A program made the position numbers and the translations under genes. From Streptomyces sp. NBRC 110028 (GTDB taxonomy: Bacteria > Actinomycetota > Actinomycetes > Streptomycetales > Streptomycetaceae), in the NCBI RefSeq assembly GCF_001417735.1, contig NZ_BBUZ01000039.1, positions 62,001 through 126,000 on the forward strand: a stretch of 64,000 nt of DNA, written 5' to 3'. The notes beneath the pieces are model-generated. The model did no database searches. It saw nothing but the letters and a program-made list of their open reading frames with translations, and was not told the DNA's origin. How positions within the stretch are numbered: position 1 is the stretch's first letter; every line of letters starts with the position of its first letter. Shown one piece after another: positions 1 to 33,411 of this stretch.

Positions 1-415
1 CGCCCTTCTCGTCCGCGTAGGCGATGACGTCCCCCAGCCAGGACACCGCCGCGAGCTGCGCGAGGGTCGCCAGCGGCAGCCGTGACCAGTCGGGGGCGAC
101 ACCGCCGGCGGGGGTCGGAGGCAGGGTGTCGTCGAGGGGCACGTTCCGCACGATCAGGGTGCCGTGCGGATTGCCGGCCCGGCGGAAGTGGCTGAGCGCG
201 CGGGCCATACGGGGCGGGAGCCAGCGGGCCGCCACCTCGATCTCCGCGAGCAGTTCGGGGACGTCGAGCGGCTCCGGTCCGGCCAGGCCGGGGGGCGGCA
301 GCGAGTCGGCCATCTCGGTGACGAGCCTGCGGAACCGCTCCGCCTCGTCCGGCGTCAGCTCCAGCGTCACCTCTTCCACACCGCCGAGGGCAATGTCCTG
401 GGGCTGTGTAAGCAA
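1..415 (-). CDS. AsnO/VioC-like Fe(II)/2-oxoglutarate amino-acid beta-hydroxylase (5' part)
   Basis: The gene runs off the left edge; about 138 N-terminal residues are visible. The segment PHGTLIVRNVPLDDTLPPTP followed by GDVIAYADEKG matches the N-terminal layout of clavaminate-synthase-like NRPS hydroxylases such as AsnO (Asn), VioC (Arg) and MppO. The HxD/E...H iron ligands would lie beyond the window. Such enzymes beta-hydroxylate a free amino acid before NRPS loading. Module 5 upstream has an Asn-type code, so 3-hydroxy-Asn supply is a reasonable inference, but Arg or another substrate cannot be excluded. It begins 46 nt after the NRPS stop and is probably co-transcribed. The start is ambiguous: TTG at 415 has AGGAGG 6 nt upstream, while in-frame GTGs at 430 and 442 lie inside a 12-bp duplication. 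Confidence 0.75.
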   Translation of the reverse strand, partial: MLTQPQDIALGGVEEVTLELTPDEAERFRRLVTEMADSLPPPGLAGPEPLDVPELLAEIEVAARWLPPRMARALSHFRRAGNPHGTLIVRNVPLDDTLPPTPAGGVAPDWSRLPLATLAQLAAVSWLGDVIAYADEKG

Positions 416-418
416 ACC

Positions 419-442
419 GGTCCTCCTCACGGTCCTCCTCAC
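419..442 (-). repeat. 12-bp tandem duplication carrying start and ribosome-binding site
   Basis: GTGAGGAGGACC (minus strand) occurs twice back to back, directly upstream of the hydroxylase. Each copy contains a GTG and an AGGAGG. The duplication makes three candidate starts (442, 430, 415) in the same frame. Confidence 0.85.
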
Positions 443-461
443 GGTTTGACTCGCGGTCCAC

Positions 462-3400
462 TCACGATCCGATGCGCGTGGACGCCACCGGCTCAGGCCC
501 CGGCCTCGTCGTGGTGTCCTCGCTGCCGAGCCTTTCGGCCAGCACGCGGCCGATCCGGGCCAGTGGTTCGGCCCGGCACATCTCGTGGTGGGTGCAGTCC
601 ACGGCGTACCGCTCCACCTCCCCGGTGACCCTTGGCCCCCAGGCGGCCGCGGTGGGCATTCCATCGGGCCGGTCGACGGTCGCCGTGAAGTGCAGAAGGT
701 TTCCGTCGAACCGGCCGGGCAGGTACGCGGCCGAGAGCCTTCTGTGGTTGGCGTAGACCTCGGTCAGCGCCGTGACGCGTCGTTCCTCCAGGTCCGCGAG
801 GGGTCCGCCGCTCCGCCGCAGGATCTCGACGGCGTCGTCGATGCTCAAGGGCTCGCCGGTGTCCCGGTCATGGCCGGCGAAGTCGAGCAGGGTCGACAGG
901 ATCTCCGCCACGTCGGATTCGTCCACGGTCCCGACCGGGGCTCCGGGGTCCCGGGGGTAGGCGTCGAGCAGGGCGAGGAAGGACACTTCGTCGCCCTCCT
1001 CCTGGAGGCGGACCGCGATCGCGTGGGCGGCGAGGCCGCCGAACGACCAGCCGAGGAGGTGGTAGGGGCCGGTGGGCTGTACCGAGCGGATCTGCTCGAC
1101 GTAGTCGGAGGCCAGGTCGTCCATCGTCGCCGGGTACGCCTCGGGCCGCGCGAGTCCGCGGGCCTGCAGCCCGTACACCGGCCGGTCCGGCCCCAGATGC
1201 CGCAGCAGTCCGGTGTAGCACCAGCTCAGGCCGCCGCCCGGGGGCAGGCAGAACAAGGGCGGACGGCCACCGGTGGCCCGCAGCGGGAGCAGGACGTCGA
1301 ACGCGTCGTCCGACACTCCCAGGCGCAGCCTTTCCATGAGGCCGCTCACCGTGGGCGCCGTGAACAGGTCCCGGACCGACAGATCCAGGCTCATCGTGTC
1401 CCGGATCCGGCTCACCAGCCGGATCGCGGCCAGCGAGTCCCCGCCGAGTTCGAAGAAGTCGTCGTCGATCCCGGTGCCGGTCACGCCGAGGATGTCGGCG
1501 AACAGCCCGCAGAGGATCTCCTCCTCGGGTGTGCGGGCGGGCCGCCCGGCGGGGTGGGGGCCGGAGCCCGGTTCGGGCAGGGCACGCCGGTCCAACTTGC
1601 CGCTGGACGTCAGGGGGAACGTGTCCAGCACGACCACCGTGGCCGGGACCATGAACTCCGGCAGCGTCGCGGCGACGTGGCCCCGCAGGTCCGCCGGGCG
1701 CGGCTCGGCGCCCGGTGCCGCGACCACGTACGCCACCAGCCGCCGCTGTCCGGGCCGGTCCTCGCGGGCCACGACCGCGGCCTGGGCGACGGTCGCGTGC
1801 CGGGTCAGCACGGCCTCGACCTCGCCGGGTTCGATACGGAAGCCGCGGATCTTGACCTGCTGGTCGGCCCGGCCGGCGAACTCCAGGACCCCGTCCCCGG
1901 TCCACCGCACGAGGTCCCCCGTCCGGTACATCCGCTCCCCCGGCGCGCCGAACGGGCAGGCCACGAATCGCTCGGCCGTGAGGTCGCGCCGGTTCAGATA
2001 GCCGCGGGCGAGCTGGACACCGGCCAGGTACAGCTCCCCCGTCACCCCGGGCGGCACCGGGCCGAGGCCCGCGTCCAGCACATAGGCGCGTACGTTCCGC
2101 ACCGGCCGGCCGATCGGCACCGGGCGGCGGCCCGTGTCCGCGGCTTCCGGGCGCGGTTCACAGGTCCAGGACGTGGCGTGGATGGCGGTTTCCGTCGGCC
2201 CGTACAGATGGTGCAGTTCCGCGCCCAGTACGCGCTGGGCGCGGTCCCGCAGGTCCGCCGGGAGCGGCTCCCCGCCGGTCAGCACCTGCCGCAGGCCGGT
2301 GCATCCGGCCGCGGCGGGCTCGTCGAGGAAGGCCCGCAGCATGGACGGGACGAAGTGCACGGTCGTCACCGCGTGCTCGCGGATCACCGACGCCAGGTAC
2401 ACCGGGTCCCGGTGCCCCTCCGGTTCGGCGACCACGATTCGCGCGCCGGTGGTCAGGGGCCAGAAGAACTCCCATACGGAGGCGTCGAACGCGGCCGGCG
2501 CCTTGTGGAGCACGATGTCGGAGGGGCCCAGCGCGTACTGGGCCGCCATGCCGAGCACCCGGTTCACCACGGCGGCGTGCGGGACGACCACCCCCTTGGG
2601 GGTGCCGGTGGAGCCCTCGGTCAGCCGGAACAGCAGGTCGAACTTGGCCGACCGCGATGCCATCTCCTCGGCCCGGCAGCGCAGGCCGGGAAGGTCGAAG
2701 GACAGGTCCCCGGCGTGCTGGAGGGCCAGCATCACCTGGAACACCGGGTGCCGGGCCACCGAGCGGACCGGGTTCAGCGCCTCGACCAGCCGCTCGAAGG
2801 GCAGGTCCTGGTGGGCGTAGGCGGCGAGTCCGGCCTGCCGTACCCGCTCCAGCAGCTCGGCGAAGCTCGGGTCCCCGCTGGTGTCGGTGCGCAGCACCAG
2901 CGTGTTGACGAAGCATCCGACGAGATCGTCGAGGGCGTCGTCGGTGCGACCCGCGACCGGGGTGCCGATCGGGATGTCGGTGCCCGCCCCGTCACGGGTG
3001 AGCAGTGCCGCCAGCGCCGCGGACAGGACCATGAACAGGCTCGCGTCGCCCGTGCGCGCCAGCTCGGCGAGCCGGGCGTGGAGGTCCGGGCCCACCCGCA
3101 GCTCCACCGTCTCGGCGCGGGAGCCCGCCTCCGCCGATCGCGGCCGGTCCCGCCGCAGCTCCAGTTCGACGGGCAGCCCCTCCAGCGTCCGACGCCAGTG
3201 GGCGAGCTGACGGGACAGCACGCTGTCCGGGTCGTCCTCGTCGCCGAGGAACCGCCGCTGCCACAGGGCGTAGTCGGCGTACTGCGCGGACAGCGGCGCG
3301 AAGGACGGGGCCCGTCCGGCGCGCCGGGCGGCGTAGGCGCCGGACAGGTCACGGACGAGCGCGCGGTTGGACCACGCGTCCCCGGCGATGTGGTGGAGGA

Positions 3401-6400
3401 CGAGCAGCAGGACGTGCTCGTCCGGGCCGGGTGTGAACAGCTCGGCGCGCAGAGGTGGTTCGGCTGTCAGGTCGAACGGGTGCGCGGCGGCGTCCGCGAG
3501 CGCCCCGGCGAGCGCGTCCTCCCCGACCGGGCGGACGGGCAGTCCGACCGTCGCGTCGGCGGGGTCCAGGATGTGCTGGCGCGGCACACCCCCGGTGTCC
3601 GGGTAGAGGGTGCGCAGCACCTCGTGCCGGGCCACCACGTCGTTCAGGGCGGCGTGCAGGGCGGCGATGTCGAGGTCGCCGGTCAGGCGCAGCGCGTACG
3701 GCATGGTGTAGGTGGCCGACGCCGGGTCCAGCCAGTGGAGGAACCACAGCCTCGCCTGTGCGAAGGACAGGGGCAGTTCGGCGGGGCGTTCGGCGGCGCG
3801 CAGCGGCGGCCGTCGCCGCCCGCCCCGGGGCGCCCTGCCGAGCCGGGCCGCGAGCCCGGCCACGGTCGGGGCCTCGAACACATCGCGTACGGCGAGTTCC
3901 GCGCCGAGCGCCGTGCGGATGCGCGACACCAGCCGGGTCGCCAGCAGCGAGTGCCCGCCGAGGGCGAAGAAGCCGTCGTCGACCCCGGCCCCGGGGACGC
4001 CGAGCACTTCGGCGAACAGGCCGCGAAGGATCTCTTCCGCGTGGCCGCGGGGCTCCCGGCCGACGGCCCCTGCCCCACCGGACGCCGGGGCGGGGAGGTC
4101 CCGGCGCGCCACCTTGCCGCTCGGGGTCAGCGGCAGCGCGTCGAGCACGACGATCGTGGACGGCACCATGAACTCGGGCAGCGCGGCGGAGGTGTGTTCC
4201 CGCAGTTCGTCCGGGTGCGCCCGGGTCCCGGACGCGGGCACCACGTACGCGGTCAGCCGCTGGTCGCCGGGCCGGTCCTCGCGCACCACGGCCACCGCGT
4301 GCCCGACCGTGGCATGCCGCGCCAGTACGGCCTCCACCTCGCCCAGCTCGATCCGGAACCCGCGCAGCTTCACCTGATCATCCGCCCGCCCGGCGAACTC
4401 CAGCAGTCCGGCGGCGGTCCAGCGGGCCAGGTCGCCGGTCCGGTACATCCGCGTCCCCGGCGGCCCGTACGGATCGGCCACGAACCGCTCGGCGGTCAGC
4501 CCCGGCCGGTTCAGGTAGCCGCGGGCGAGCTGCGCGCCGGACAGGTAGATCTCCCCGACCACACCGGGTGGCACGGGGCGCAGCTGCGCGTCGAGCACAT
4601 AGACCCGCGTGTTCCGGATCGGCCGGCCGATCACCGGCCGGGGATGGTCGCGGACCCGGGCACCGACGGCGTCCACCGTGCATTCGCTGGGCGCGTAGTA
4701 GTTGTGCACCTCGGTGTCCGGGTGTTCCCGCAGCGTCTCCCACAGCGCGGCGCCCGTGGCCTCCGCTCCGAGGAGGATCACCCCCGGCCGGTGCCCGGGG
4801 CCCTCCAGCATCCCCAGCCCGGCCAGTTCGCGCAGCAGCGACGGTGCGACGCCCAGGTAGTCGATGCCCTGGGCGCGTACGTGAGCCAGCAGCGCGGCGG
4901 GGTCGCGGCGGGTCTCGTCGTCCACGACGTGCAGTTCGTGACCGGCCACGAGGCCGAGCAACTGGCCCATGCTCGCGTCGAACGACAGTGAGGCGGTGTG
5001 CGCCACCCGCAGCCGCCGCCCGTCCGTGACGTCCACCTTCGCCGCCGCCGGGGCGTAGACCAGCTCGCGGTGGCTGGCGCACAGGTTCGCCAGGCCCGCG
5101 TGGGTCACCACGACGCCCTTGGGCACGCCGGTCGAGCCGGAAGTGTAGACGACGTACGCCGCGTGGTCTCCGTGCAGCGGCGGCAGTGGGGGCCGGACCG
5201 GTCCGTGGGCGTCCAGGGACCCGTCCGCGTCCAGGGACCCGTCCGCGTCCAGGGGCCCGTCCGCGTCCAGCAGTACGACGTCCGCCCCGCCGCCGTCGAG
5301 GCGTCCGGTCAGCGGGCGCTCGGTCACCACCACGGGCACGGCCGCGTCGGAGAGCATGAACGCCAATCGCTCCGCCGGGTAGCCGGGATCCAGCGGCACG
5401 CACACCCCGCCCGCCTTCCATACGCCCAGCACGGCGGCGATCATCGCGGCCGACCGGCGCACGCACAGCCCGACCAGGACATCGGGTCCGACGCCGCGGC
5501 CGGTCAGCCGGCGCGCGAGCCGGTCCGCCCGCGCGTCCAGTTCCGCGAACGTCCACCGCGCCCCGCCGGCGACCACGGCCACCGCGTCCGGGGTCCGCGC
5601 GGCCTGCGCCTCGAAGCACTCCGGCACCAGCGCGGCCGGGGCCTCGCCGACCGTGCCGTTCCACTCCACCAGGACCCGGTTCCGCTCCGCCGGGGCCAGC
5701 AGGTCCAGGGCGCCGAGCCGCAGATCCGGATCCGAGGCCGCCGTCCGGAGGACCCGGACCACCCGGCCCAGGATCGCCTCGGCGGCCTCCCGGTCGAACA
5801 GATCGGTCTGGTGGTCCAGGCGCAGCCGCAGCGGTCCGCCCGGCATCACCATGAAGTTGAGCGGATAGTGGGTGACGCCGTGGCTCGGGCCCGCGGTCAC
5901 CCGCAGCCCACTGCCGAGCGCAGCGGCGGCGAGTCCGTCGTTCCCGGTTCCGGCGTTTCCAGCCGGAAGGTTCTCGAACACGGTGGCCGTGTCGAACAGC
6001 TCGCCCGAGCCCAGGGTGCGCTGGATGCCGGACAGTCCGACGTGCTGGCAGTCCATCAGGCGCGTCTGGTCCCGTTGCAGGCGAGCCAGCATCAGGGACA
6101 GCGGCTCGGCCGGAGTGAGCCGGACCCGGACGGGCAGCGTGTTGGCGAACAGGCCGATCATCTTCTCGGCCCCCGGCACCTGGGGCGGGCGGCCGGAGAC
6201 CGTGGTGCCGAACACCACGTCGTTCCGGCCGGTCAGCTGGCCGAGCACGACCGCCCAAGCGCCCAGGAACACCGTGTTCAAGGTCAGTCCCTGGCGGCGG
6301 GCGAGGCCGTCCAGCGCCGAGGTGAGGTCGTCGGGCAGGTCGCGCAGCACCTGCCCGGGCAAGCCGGGCGCCCGGGACGGGTCGGCCGGCGCGACCCTGG

Positions 6401-7033
6401 TGGGCTCGTCGACGCCCTTCAGCACATCGCGCCACACGTCCTCGGCGGCCGCCCGGTCCTGGCCCGCCAGCCAGGCCAGGTAGTCGCGGTACCGGGCCGC
6501 CGGGGGCATCCCCTCCTCCCGGCCGCCGCGCGTGTAGAGCTGGAGCAGTTCGTCCAACAGCAACTGCGTGGACCACCCGTCCACCACCAAGTGATGGGCG
6601 GTGACCAGGAACCGGTGCCGGGCGGGCCCGAACCGGATGAGCGTGAACCGTAGCAGGGGCGGGTCGGCCGGATCGAAGCGACGGAGCCGGCCGTGCGCGG
6701 CGAGCCGCTCCGCCTCCGCCTCTTGCCGACCGGGTTCCACCGCGCCGAGGTCGTGCTCCTGCCACGGCGGTTCCACCTCGCGCGGGATGATCTGCACCGG
6801 CTCGTCCAGGCCCTCGTGCCAGAAACCGGCCCGCAGGCTCGCATGGCGGCGGAGCAGGGCCGACGCGGCGGCGCGCAGCGCACCGGCGTCGAGGGCACCG
6901 TCCAGGTCGAAGGCGCTCTGCACGGTGTAGAGGTCGAGCGCCGCCCCGTCGTAGAGCGCGTGGAAGAGCAGCCCCTCCTGCAGCGGTGCCAGCGGCAGGA
7001 TGTCTTCCAGCTCCGCTTGTGCTTCCGCCCGCG

Positions 7034-7037
<4 letters not shown>
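462..7037 (-). CDS. Terminal NRPS, C-A-T-C-A(truncated)-T-TE, modules 7 and 8
   Basis: This 2191-aa NRPS finishes and releases the peptide. ATG 7037 overlaps the preceding stop as ATGA and has GGAGGAG upstream; an in-frame ATG at 7055 is less likely. Approximate domains: C 1-430 with LAPLQEGLLFHALYD and HHLVVDG, a D-Cys/D-L type C domain as expected after the upstream E domain; A 450-985; T with Ser near 1028 (GGHSLLATRL); C from 1090 with HHIAGDAWS near 1214. This C breaks off at residue ~1475 (nt ~2614), where FDLLFRLTE runs straight into GSTGTPKGVVV of an A domain. The rest of the A domain (A3-A10), T (GGDSLAAIRL, Ser ~1867) and TE (GWSFGG ~1998, His in CTHHEM) follow. About 235 residues are missing relative to sister modules. 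Module 7 has an unusual code (D-A-G-G-L-G-Y-V-D); module 8 reads roughly DAWHLGLIH. Neither is assigned. Confidence 0.93.
5211..5270. repeat. 18-bp tandem repeat inside an A domain
   Basis: Three copies plus 6 bp of gtccagggacccgtccgc (one substitution in copy 3), encoding (L/S)DADG(P/S)-type hexapeptides in the variable loop between A2 and A3 of module 7. The frame is kept because the unit is a multiple of 3. Confidence 0.85.
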
Positions 7038-30157
<23,120 letters not shown>

Positions 30158-30885
30158 TACGCATCCAATCTTTCCGGCACTCGCCGAATGGCAAGGCAAG
30201 TGGAGTCGATAGTGATGACCCAAGCCGAAACCAGCAGCCTGGTAGCGATTGCGCGCATGGAGAGTACAAAGGCTTCCGTCAGGAGCTCCACGGTGACCTA
30301 CGCCACGTTTGACGCGTCAACTCTCACGTCGCGCGGCTCCTCGCCCGGCCAGCGCGGCGGCGAACCCGGCAGACCACGCGTTACCCGCGGTCGGGCCTGA
30401 AAGGTCCTGACGTGTTCTGTTCACTCATCTCATGCCATCAAGCCATAATGTGCCCCCGGTAGTTGCCTCAAACCGCGACGCCCGGCCCGAAGAGGCCCCG
30501 GGGTCCGTCGCCCGTGGGCCCGATCGCCAGGCTGTGCGGTGACGGCGAAGGCAGCCGCCGCGCGGGCTCCACCGGGCTCGGGCCCGCTGCCGAGGAGAGC
30601 GGAGAAGGCGCACCCGTTGGGCGTCTCCCGCGCCGTTGCCATCGGCGGCGGCCACGACGCCCCGGAACGGGTACGGTCCGCACGCGCTCTCGGCTCCGCA
30701 CGGCACCCGTCACCGCCTTGCGCTGCCATCGGCCGGCCACCGGCGGACACGCGGCCGGCCCGGCATCGCCGTCCGGCGCGTCGGCAGTGGCGCCTCCGGT
30801 GCGCAGGGCGTGCCGCGGCGATCCGGCGCCCCGGGCCGGCCGCAGCGCTACGCGGATCGCGATTCGAACGTGAAATACATACTCA
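30158..30885. other. Non-coding upstream region of the NRPS operon
   Basis: No convincing gene. It must hold the promoter of the 30-kb NRPS transcript (minus). The only clear element is the 12-bp palindrome TTGACGCGTCAA at 30309-30320. Apparent reading frames of 60-240 codons are Arg/Pro/Gly-rich overlapping frames without recognisable domains. Confidence 0.5.
30309..30320. promoter_or_regulatory. Perfect 12-bp palindrome upstream of the NRPS
   Basis: TTGACGCGTCAA lies about 150 bp upstream of the NRPS start. It is a perfect inverted repeat and contains a TTGACG that could serve as a -35 element in either direction. A dimeric regulator operator is one possibility; no -10 at ideal spacing is obvious. 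Confidence 0.35.
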
Positions 30886-30910
30886 GACAGTGAGGCTCGG
30901 CCTCACTGTC
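30886..30910. repeat. Inverted repeat, 11-bp perfect arms, 3-nt loop
   Basis: gacagtgaggc / tcg / gcctcactgtc. There is no downstream T tract. It may be an operator (TetR-like size) or a hairpin; it overlaps the start of the HxlR relic. Confidence 0.5.
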
Positions 30911-31068
30911 AAGGAAGTCCCTCCCCGCTCGGCGTGGAGTACTCCCTCACACCACTCGGCGAGTCGCTCCGCGACCCTTTCAGATGCCTGCACCAATGGA
31001 CGATCGAGCACAGCGACGAGGTCCAGTCGGCGCAGCACGAATACGACGCGCGGTCATCGGGACGGTAG
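30895..31068 (+). pseudogene. HxlR-family transcriptional regulator, C-terminal relic
   Basis: The stretch VEYSLTPLGESL...LHQWTIEHSDEVQSAQHEYD up to the stop at 31068 is the conserved C-terminal winged-helix end of HxlR-family repressors (family pattern: EVPPRVEYSLTPLG...W...). Just upstream, KEVPPR is in a different frame; about 5 extra bases (tcggc) separate the two parts. The N-terminal helix-turn-helix is absent. It is a frameshifted, truncated remnant and will not make a functional regulator. HxlR proteins often control quinone- or aldehyde-reducing enzymes, and the SDR/MDR pair lies next to it, so an old regulatory link is possible. Confidence 0.65.
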
Positions 31069-31169
31069 CCGCCCTACCAACTCCTCGGGGGGGGGTCGCC
31101 GCCGAGTACCTCGGCCTCTCGCCACACACCCTCCATGTCTGACGCCATCAGCTTGCCCGCGGAGGGCCT

Positions 31170-31300
31170 TCGGCCTTCATGGGGAACAAGCCCTGGGGGC
31201 CTTGACCCCGAATCCTGGGCACGGGCGTGGATGTTCGCAGCGAGGACGACGACCGCGATGACCAGGCCGGGGACGTCCCCGGCCAGGCCGCGTTCGCCTG
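31170..31300 (-). pseudogene. Possible IS5-type transposase scrap
   Basis: On the minus strand the peptide GLVIAVVVLAANIHARAQDS resembles the DDE-transposase core around (G)L(I/V)IAVVVLAANIHD in IS5-group elements. Only this short segment is recognisable, the expected Asp after His is missing, and no terminal repeats are seen. Tentative. Confidence 0.3.
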
Positions 31301-31371
31301 ACGCCGTGGCCGGCGGCATTCTGCCCTGCGTCAGGGCCCGGACAAGCCCGGGCCCGTCTCCGAGGTCATCC

Positions 31372-32151
31372 TCACCGCGCGGTGTATCCGCCGTCCGCGT
31401 AGACTTCCGAGCCGGTCATGAAGGTTGAATCGTCGCTGATCAGGAATGCGACGACGGCTGCGATCTCCTCCCCGCGGCCCAGCCTTCCGATCGGGGTGCC
31501 GACCAGCATGGCTTCGTGACGGGCCGTGTCCTCGTACCTCTCGAGCAACTGCCGGGTCCCGATGAAGCCGGGGTGCAGGGAGTTGACACGAACTGCGGAG
31601 CGCGCCCAATGCAGCGCCGCGTTCTTGGAGAGCGTGCGAACCGCCCCCTTCGCAGCGTGGTACGCCGCGCTGTTCCCCATGCCGCCCACCGTGCCGAGGA
31701 TCGAGGAGACGTTGACGATCGATCCCCCTCCCGAGGAGGCGATGAGGGGGCCGAGGTGCTTCATGCCGAGCCAGACCCCGGTGGAACCGATCGACATGAC
31801 CGCCTCCCAGTGCTCGATCGTCTCGTCCTCGACCGTGGCGATGCTGCCGATGGCAGCGTTGTTGACCAGTCCGTCCAGTCGGCCGTACTCACCGCGGATG
31901 AACGCGGCCACATCAACCCACTGCGACTCCTCGGCCACATCGAGCCGCGCCGTCACATGCCGTCCCGGCGTGCCGTTCAACTCTGTGGCGAGGGCGGCGC
32001 ACGCCTGCTCGTCGAGGTCGGTGAGCACAAGGCGGGCGCCCTCCTCCGCGAGTCTGGCGGCCGCGGCCGCGCCCAGTCCTCCGGTGGCACCGGTCACGCA
32101 CACGACCTTGCCCCTGATGCGTTCATCCACCGCCGGCACAGCACACCCCAT
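31372..32151 (-). CDS. Short-chain dehydrogenase/reductase (SDR)
   Basis: 259 aa, classical SDR length. It shows the cofactor motif VTGATGGLG near residue 18, DLDE after beta-2 (NAD preference), VNNAA, the catalytic S-x12-Y-x3-K set (VSSILG...AAYHAAKGA) and the C-terminal MTGSEVYADGGYTAR. It reduces or oxidises a hydroxy/keto group with NAD(P)(H); the substrate is not evident. The related family includes 3-alpha/20-beta-hydroxysteroid-type enzymes. It starts 8 nt after the stop of the MDR-type oxidoreductase, so the two form an operon. ATG 32151 has a weak ribosome-binding site; GTG 32133 is an alternative. Confidence 0.9.
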   Translation of the reverse strand: MGCAVPAVDERIRGKVVCVTGATGGLGAAAAARLAEEGARLVLTDLDEQACAALATELNGTPGRHVTARLDVAEESQWVDVAAFIRGEYGRLDGLVNNAAIGSIATVEDETIEHWEAVMSIGSTGVWLGMKHLGPLIASSGGGSIVNVSSILGTVGGMGNSAAYHAAKGAVRTLSKNAALHWARSAVRVNSLHPGFIGTRQLLERYEDTARHEAMLVGTPIGRLGRGEEIAAVVAFLISDDSTFMTGSEVYADGGYTAR

Positions 32152-32159
32152 TCATCGAG

Positions 32160-33188
32160 TCAGCCGAGGCTGACGAGTGTCTTTCCGGTCGTTCGGCCGG
32201 CGATCATCTCCGTCAGCGCGTGCGGAGCCGACTCCAAGCCCGTGAACACGGTCTCGTGATGAGCCAGCTCGCCGCTGCGAAGCCATGCCGTCATCCGGTG
32301 CTGCATCTGTCCCAGGAGCCGCAGGTTGCTGCTCCCTCGGAACCCACGAAGGGTCAAGTCCTTGGACACCGCGAGGAACAGATTCCGTGTCCCGGCCGAG
32401 CCGGACTCGTACTCCGAGATCGAGCCACACATCGCTACGCGCCCGCCCCTCCTCAAGTGCGAAAGGGCGGCCTCGAGGTGGGTCCCCCCGACGGAGTCGA
32501 AATAGACGTCGATGCCGTCGGGCGCGATGTCGCCCAGCCTCGCCTCGAGGTCCCCCGCCCGGTAGTTGAAGGCGTCGAGGCCGAAGCGGTCGCGCAGCCA
32601 CTTGACCTTGTCGTCGGTGCCCGCGCTGGCCACTACCCGGTTGCCCACGAGCCGTGCGATCTGCACGGCCAGGCTGCCCACCGCCCCCGCGGCGGCCGAG
32701 ATCCAGACGGTTTCCCCACCTCGTAGCGCGTCAACGACGTGCAGACCGGCATAGGCCGTCAATCCCATGCCGCCCAGCGGGCCCAGATACCACTGCGGCT
32801 CGCACGCACCGACGTCCAGGCGTGTCAGGGTGCCGAGTCCGTTGAGCTGCTCGGCCTCCGCGTCCACGACGGCGTACTCGCGCCAGCCCTGGGCGTGCCA
32901 CACGGCATCACCCGGAGTGAAGCCCGCGGCCCGGGACTCCACCACCTCCCCCACGGTCATGATGCCGTCCATGGCGCGGCCGAGTGGGAAGGCGGCGAAA
33001 TAGCCGGAGGGCGCGTCGGGACGTAGCCGCAGCCGAAGGCCGGGGTCCACCGATGTCCAGGTGTTGCGCACGAGCACCTGCCCCGGCCCCGGCCGGGGCA
33101 CGGGGACCTCGACCACTTCGAAGTCGTCCGGGCTGACGCCGCCGACCGGGTATGTCCTGACCTGGATCTCCCGCCCAGTCCGCATCAT
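32160..33188 (-). CDS. NADP-dependent MDR oxidoreductase (CurA / leukotriene B4 dehydrogenase type)
   Basis: 342 aa, zinc-free medium-chain reductase. It has an N-terminal GroES-like domain (FEVVEVPVPRPGPGQVLVRNTWTSVDPG), the nucleotide-binding segment GAVGSLAVQIARLVG, then DVYFDSVGGTHLEAAL and GRVAMCGSISEYE, all typical of alkenal/one 2,3-reductases. It probably reduces the C=C bond of an enone. ATG 33188 is chosen because GGTGG lies upstream and homology begins at REIQVRTYPVG; ATG 33224 would add 12 unconserved residues. First gene of a two-gene unit with the SDR; an inverted repeat at 33229-33247 lies where its promoter should be. Confidence 0.88.
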   Translation of the reverse strand: MMRTGREIQVRTYPVGGVSPDDFEVVEVPVPRPGPGQVLVRNTWTSVDPGLRLRLRPDAPSGYFAAFPLGRAMDGIMTVGEVVESRAAGFTPGDAVWHAQGWREYAVVDAEAEQLNGLGTLTRLDVGACEPQWYLGPLGGMGLTAYAGLHVVDALRGGETVWISAAAGAVGSLAVQIARLVGNRVVASAGTDDKVKWLRDRFGLDAFNYRAGDLEARLGDIAPDGIDVYFDSVGGTHLEAALSHLRRGGRVAMCGSISEYESGSAGTRNLFLAVSKDLTLRGFRGSSNLRLLGQMQHRMTAWLRSGELAHHETVFTGLESAPHALTEMIAGRTTGKTLVSLG

Positions 33189-33228
33189 GCCGGTACCACC
33201 GCTTGACGTACTCCGACGCTGCATATTG

Positions 33229-33247
33229 AACCAATATCAGTTTGGTT
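33229..33247. promoter_or_regulatory. Candidate operator upstream of the oxidoreductase operon
   Basis: Inverted repeat aaccaa-7 nt-ttggtt in a locally AT-rich stretch, 41 nt upstream of ATG 33188. Position and AT content suggest overlap with the promoter and binding by a dimeric repressor (TetR, MarR or HxlR type). Inference only. Confidence 0.4.
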
Positions 33248-33377
33248 TGATCGGGCGCAAGGGCCTTGGCGCGCCGACTGAGCGAGGTGGAGGAGGTCAG
33301 GGAGGCTGTTCCAGGGGGTGGGCTGCGATGTCGTTGCGGACAGAAGAGCTACCAGCGAATCCCGGCGAGGACAGTGC

Positions 33378-33411
33378 GGCCCGCCCGGTGGCCACATGCA
33401 CCGGGCGGGCC
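33378..33411. terminator. GC-rich hairpin, 12-bp perfect arms
   Basis: ggcccgcccggt, a 10-nt loop, then accgggcgggcc. There is no T tract, as is usual in Streptomyces. It would stop minus-strand transcription coming from the LacI relic before it enters the oxidoreductase operon. Confidence 0.5.

Noticed and set aside
30400..31070. tRNA, riboswitch or small RNA in the NRPS leader region
   Set aside because: No cloverleaf, aptamer-like conserved core or terminator series could be seen; only one inverted repeat.
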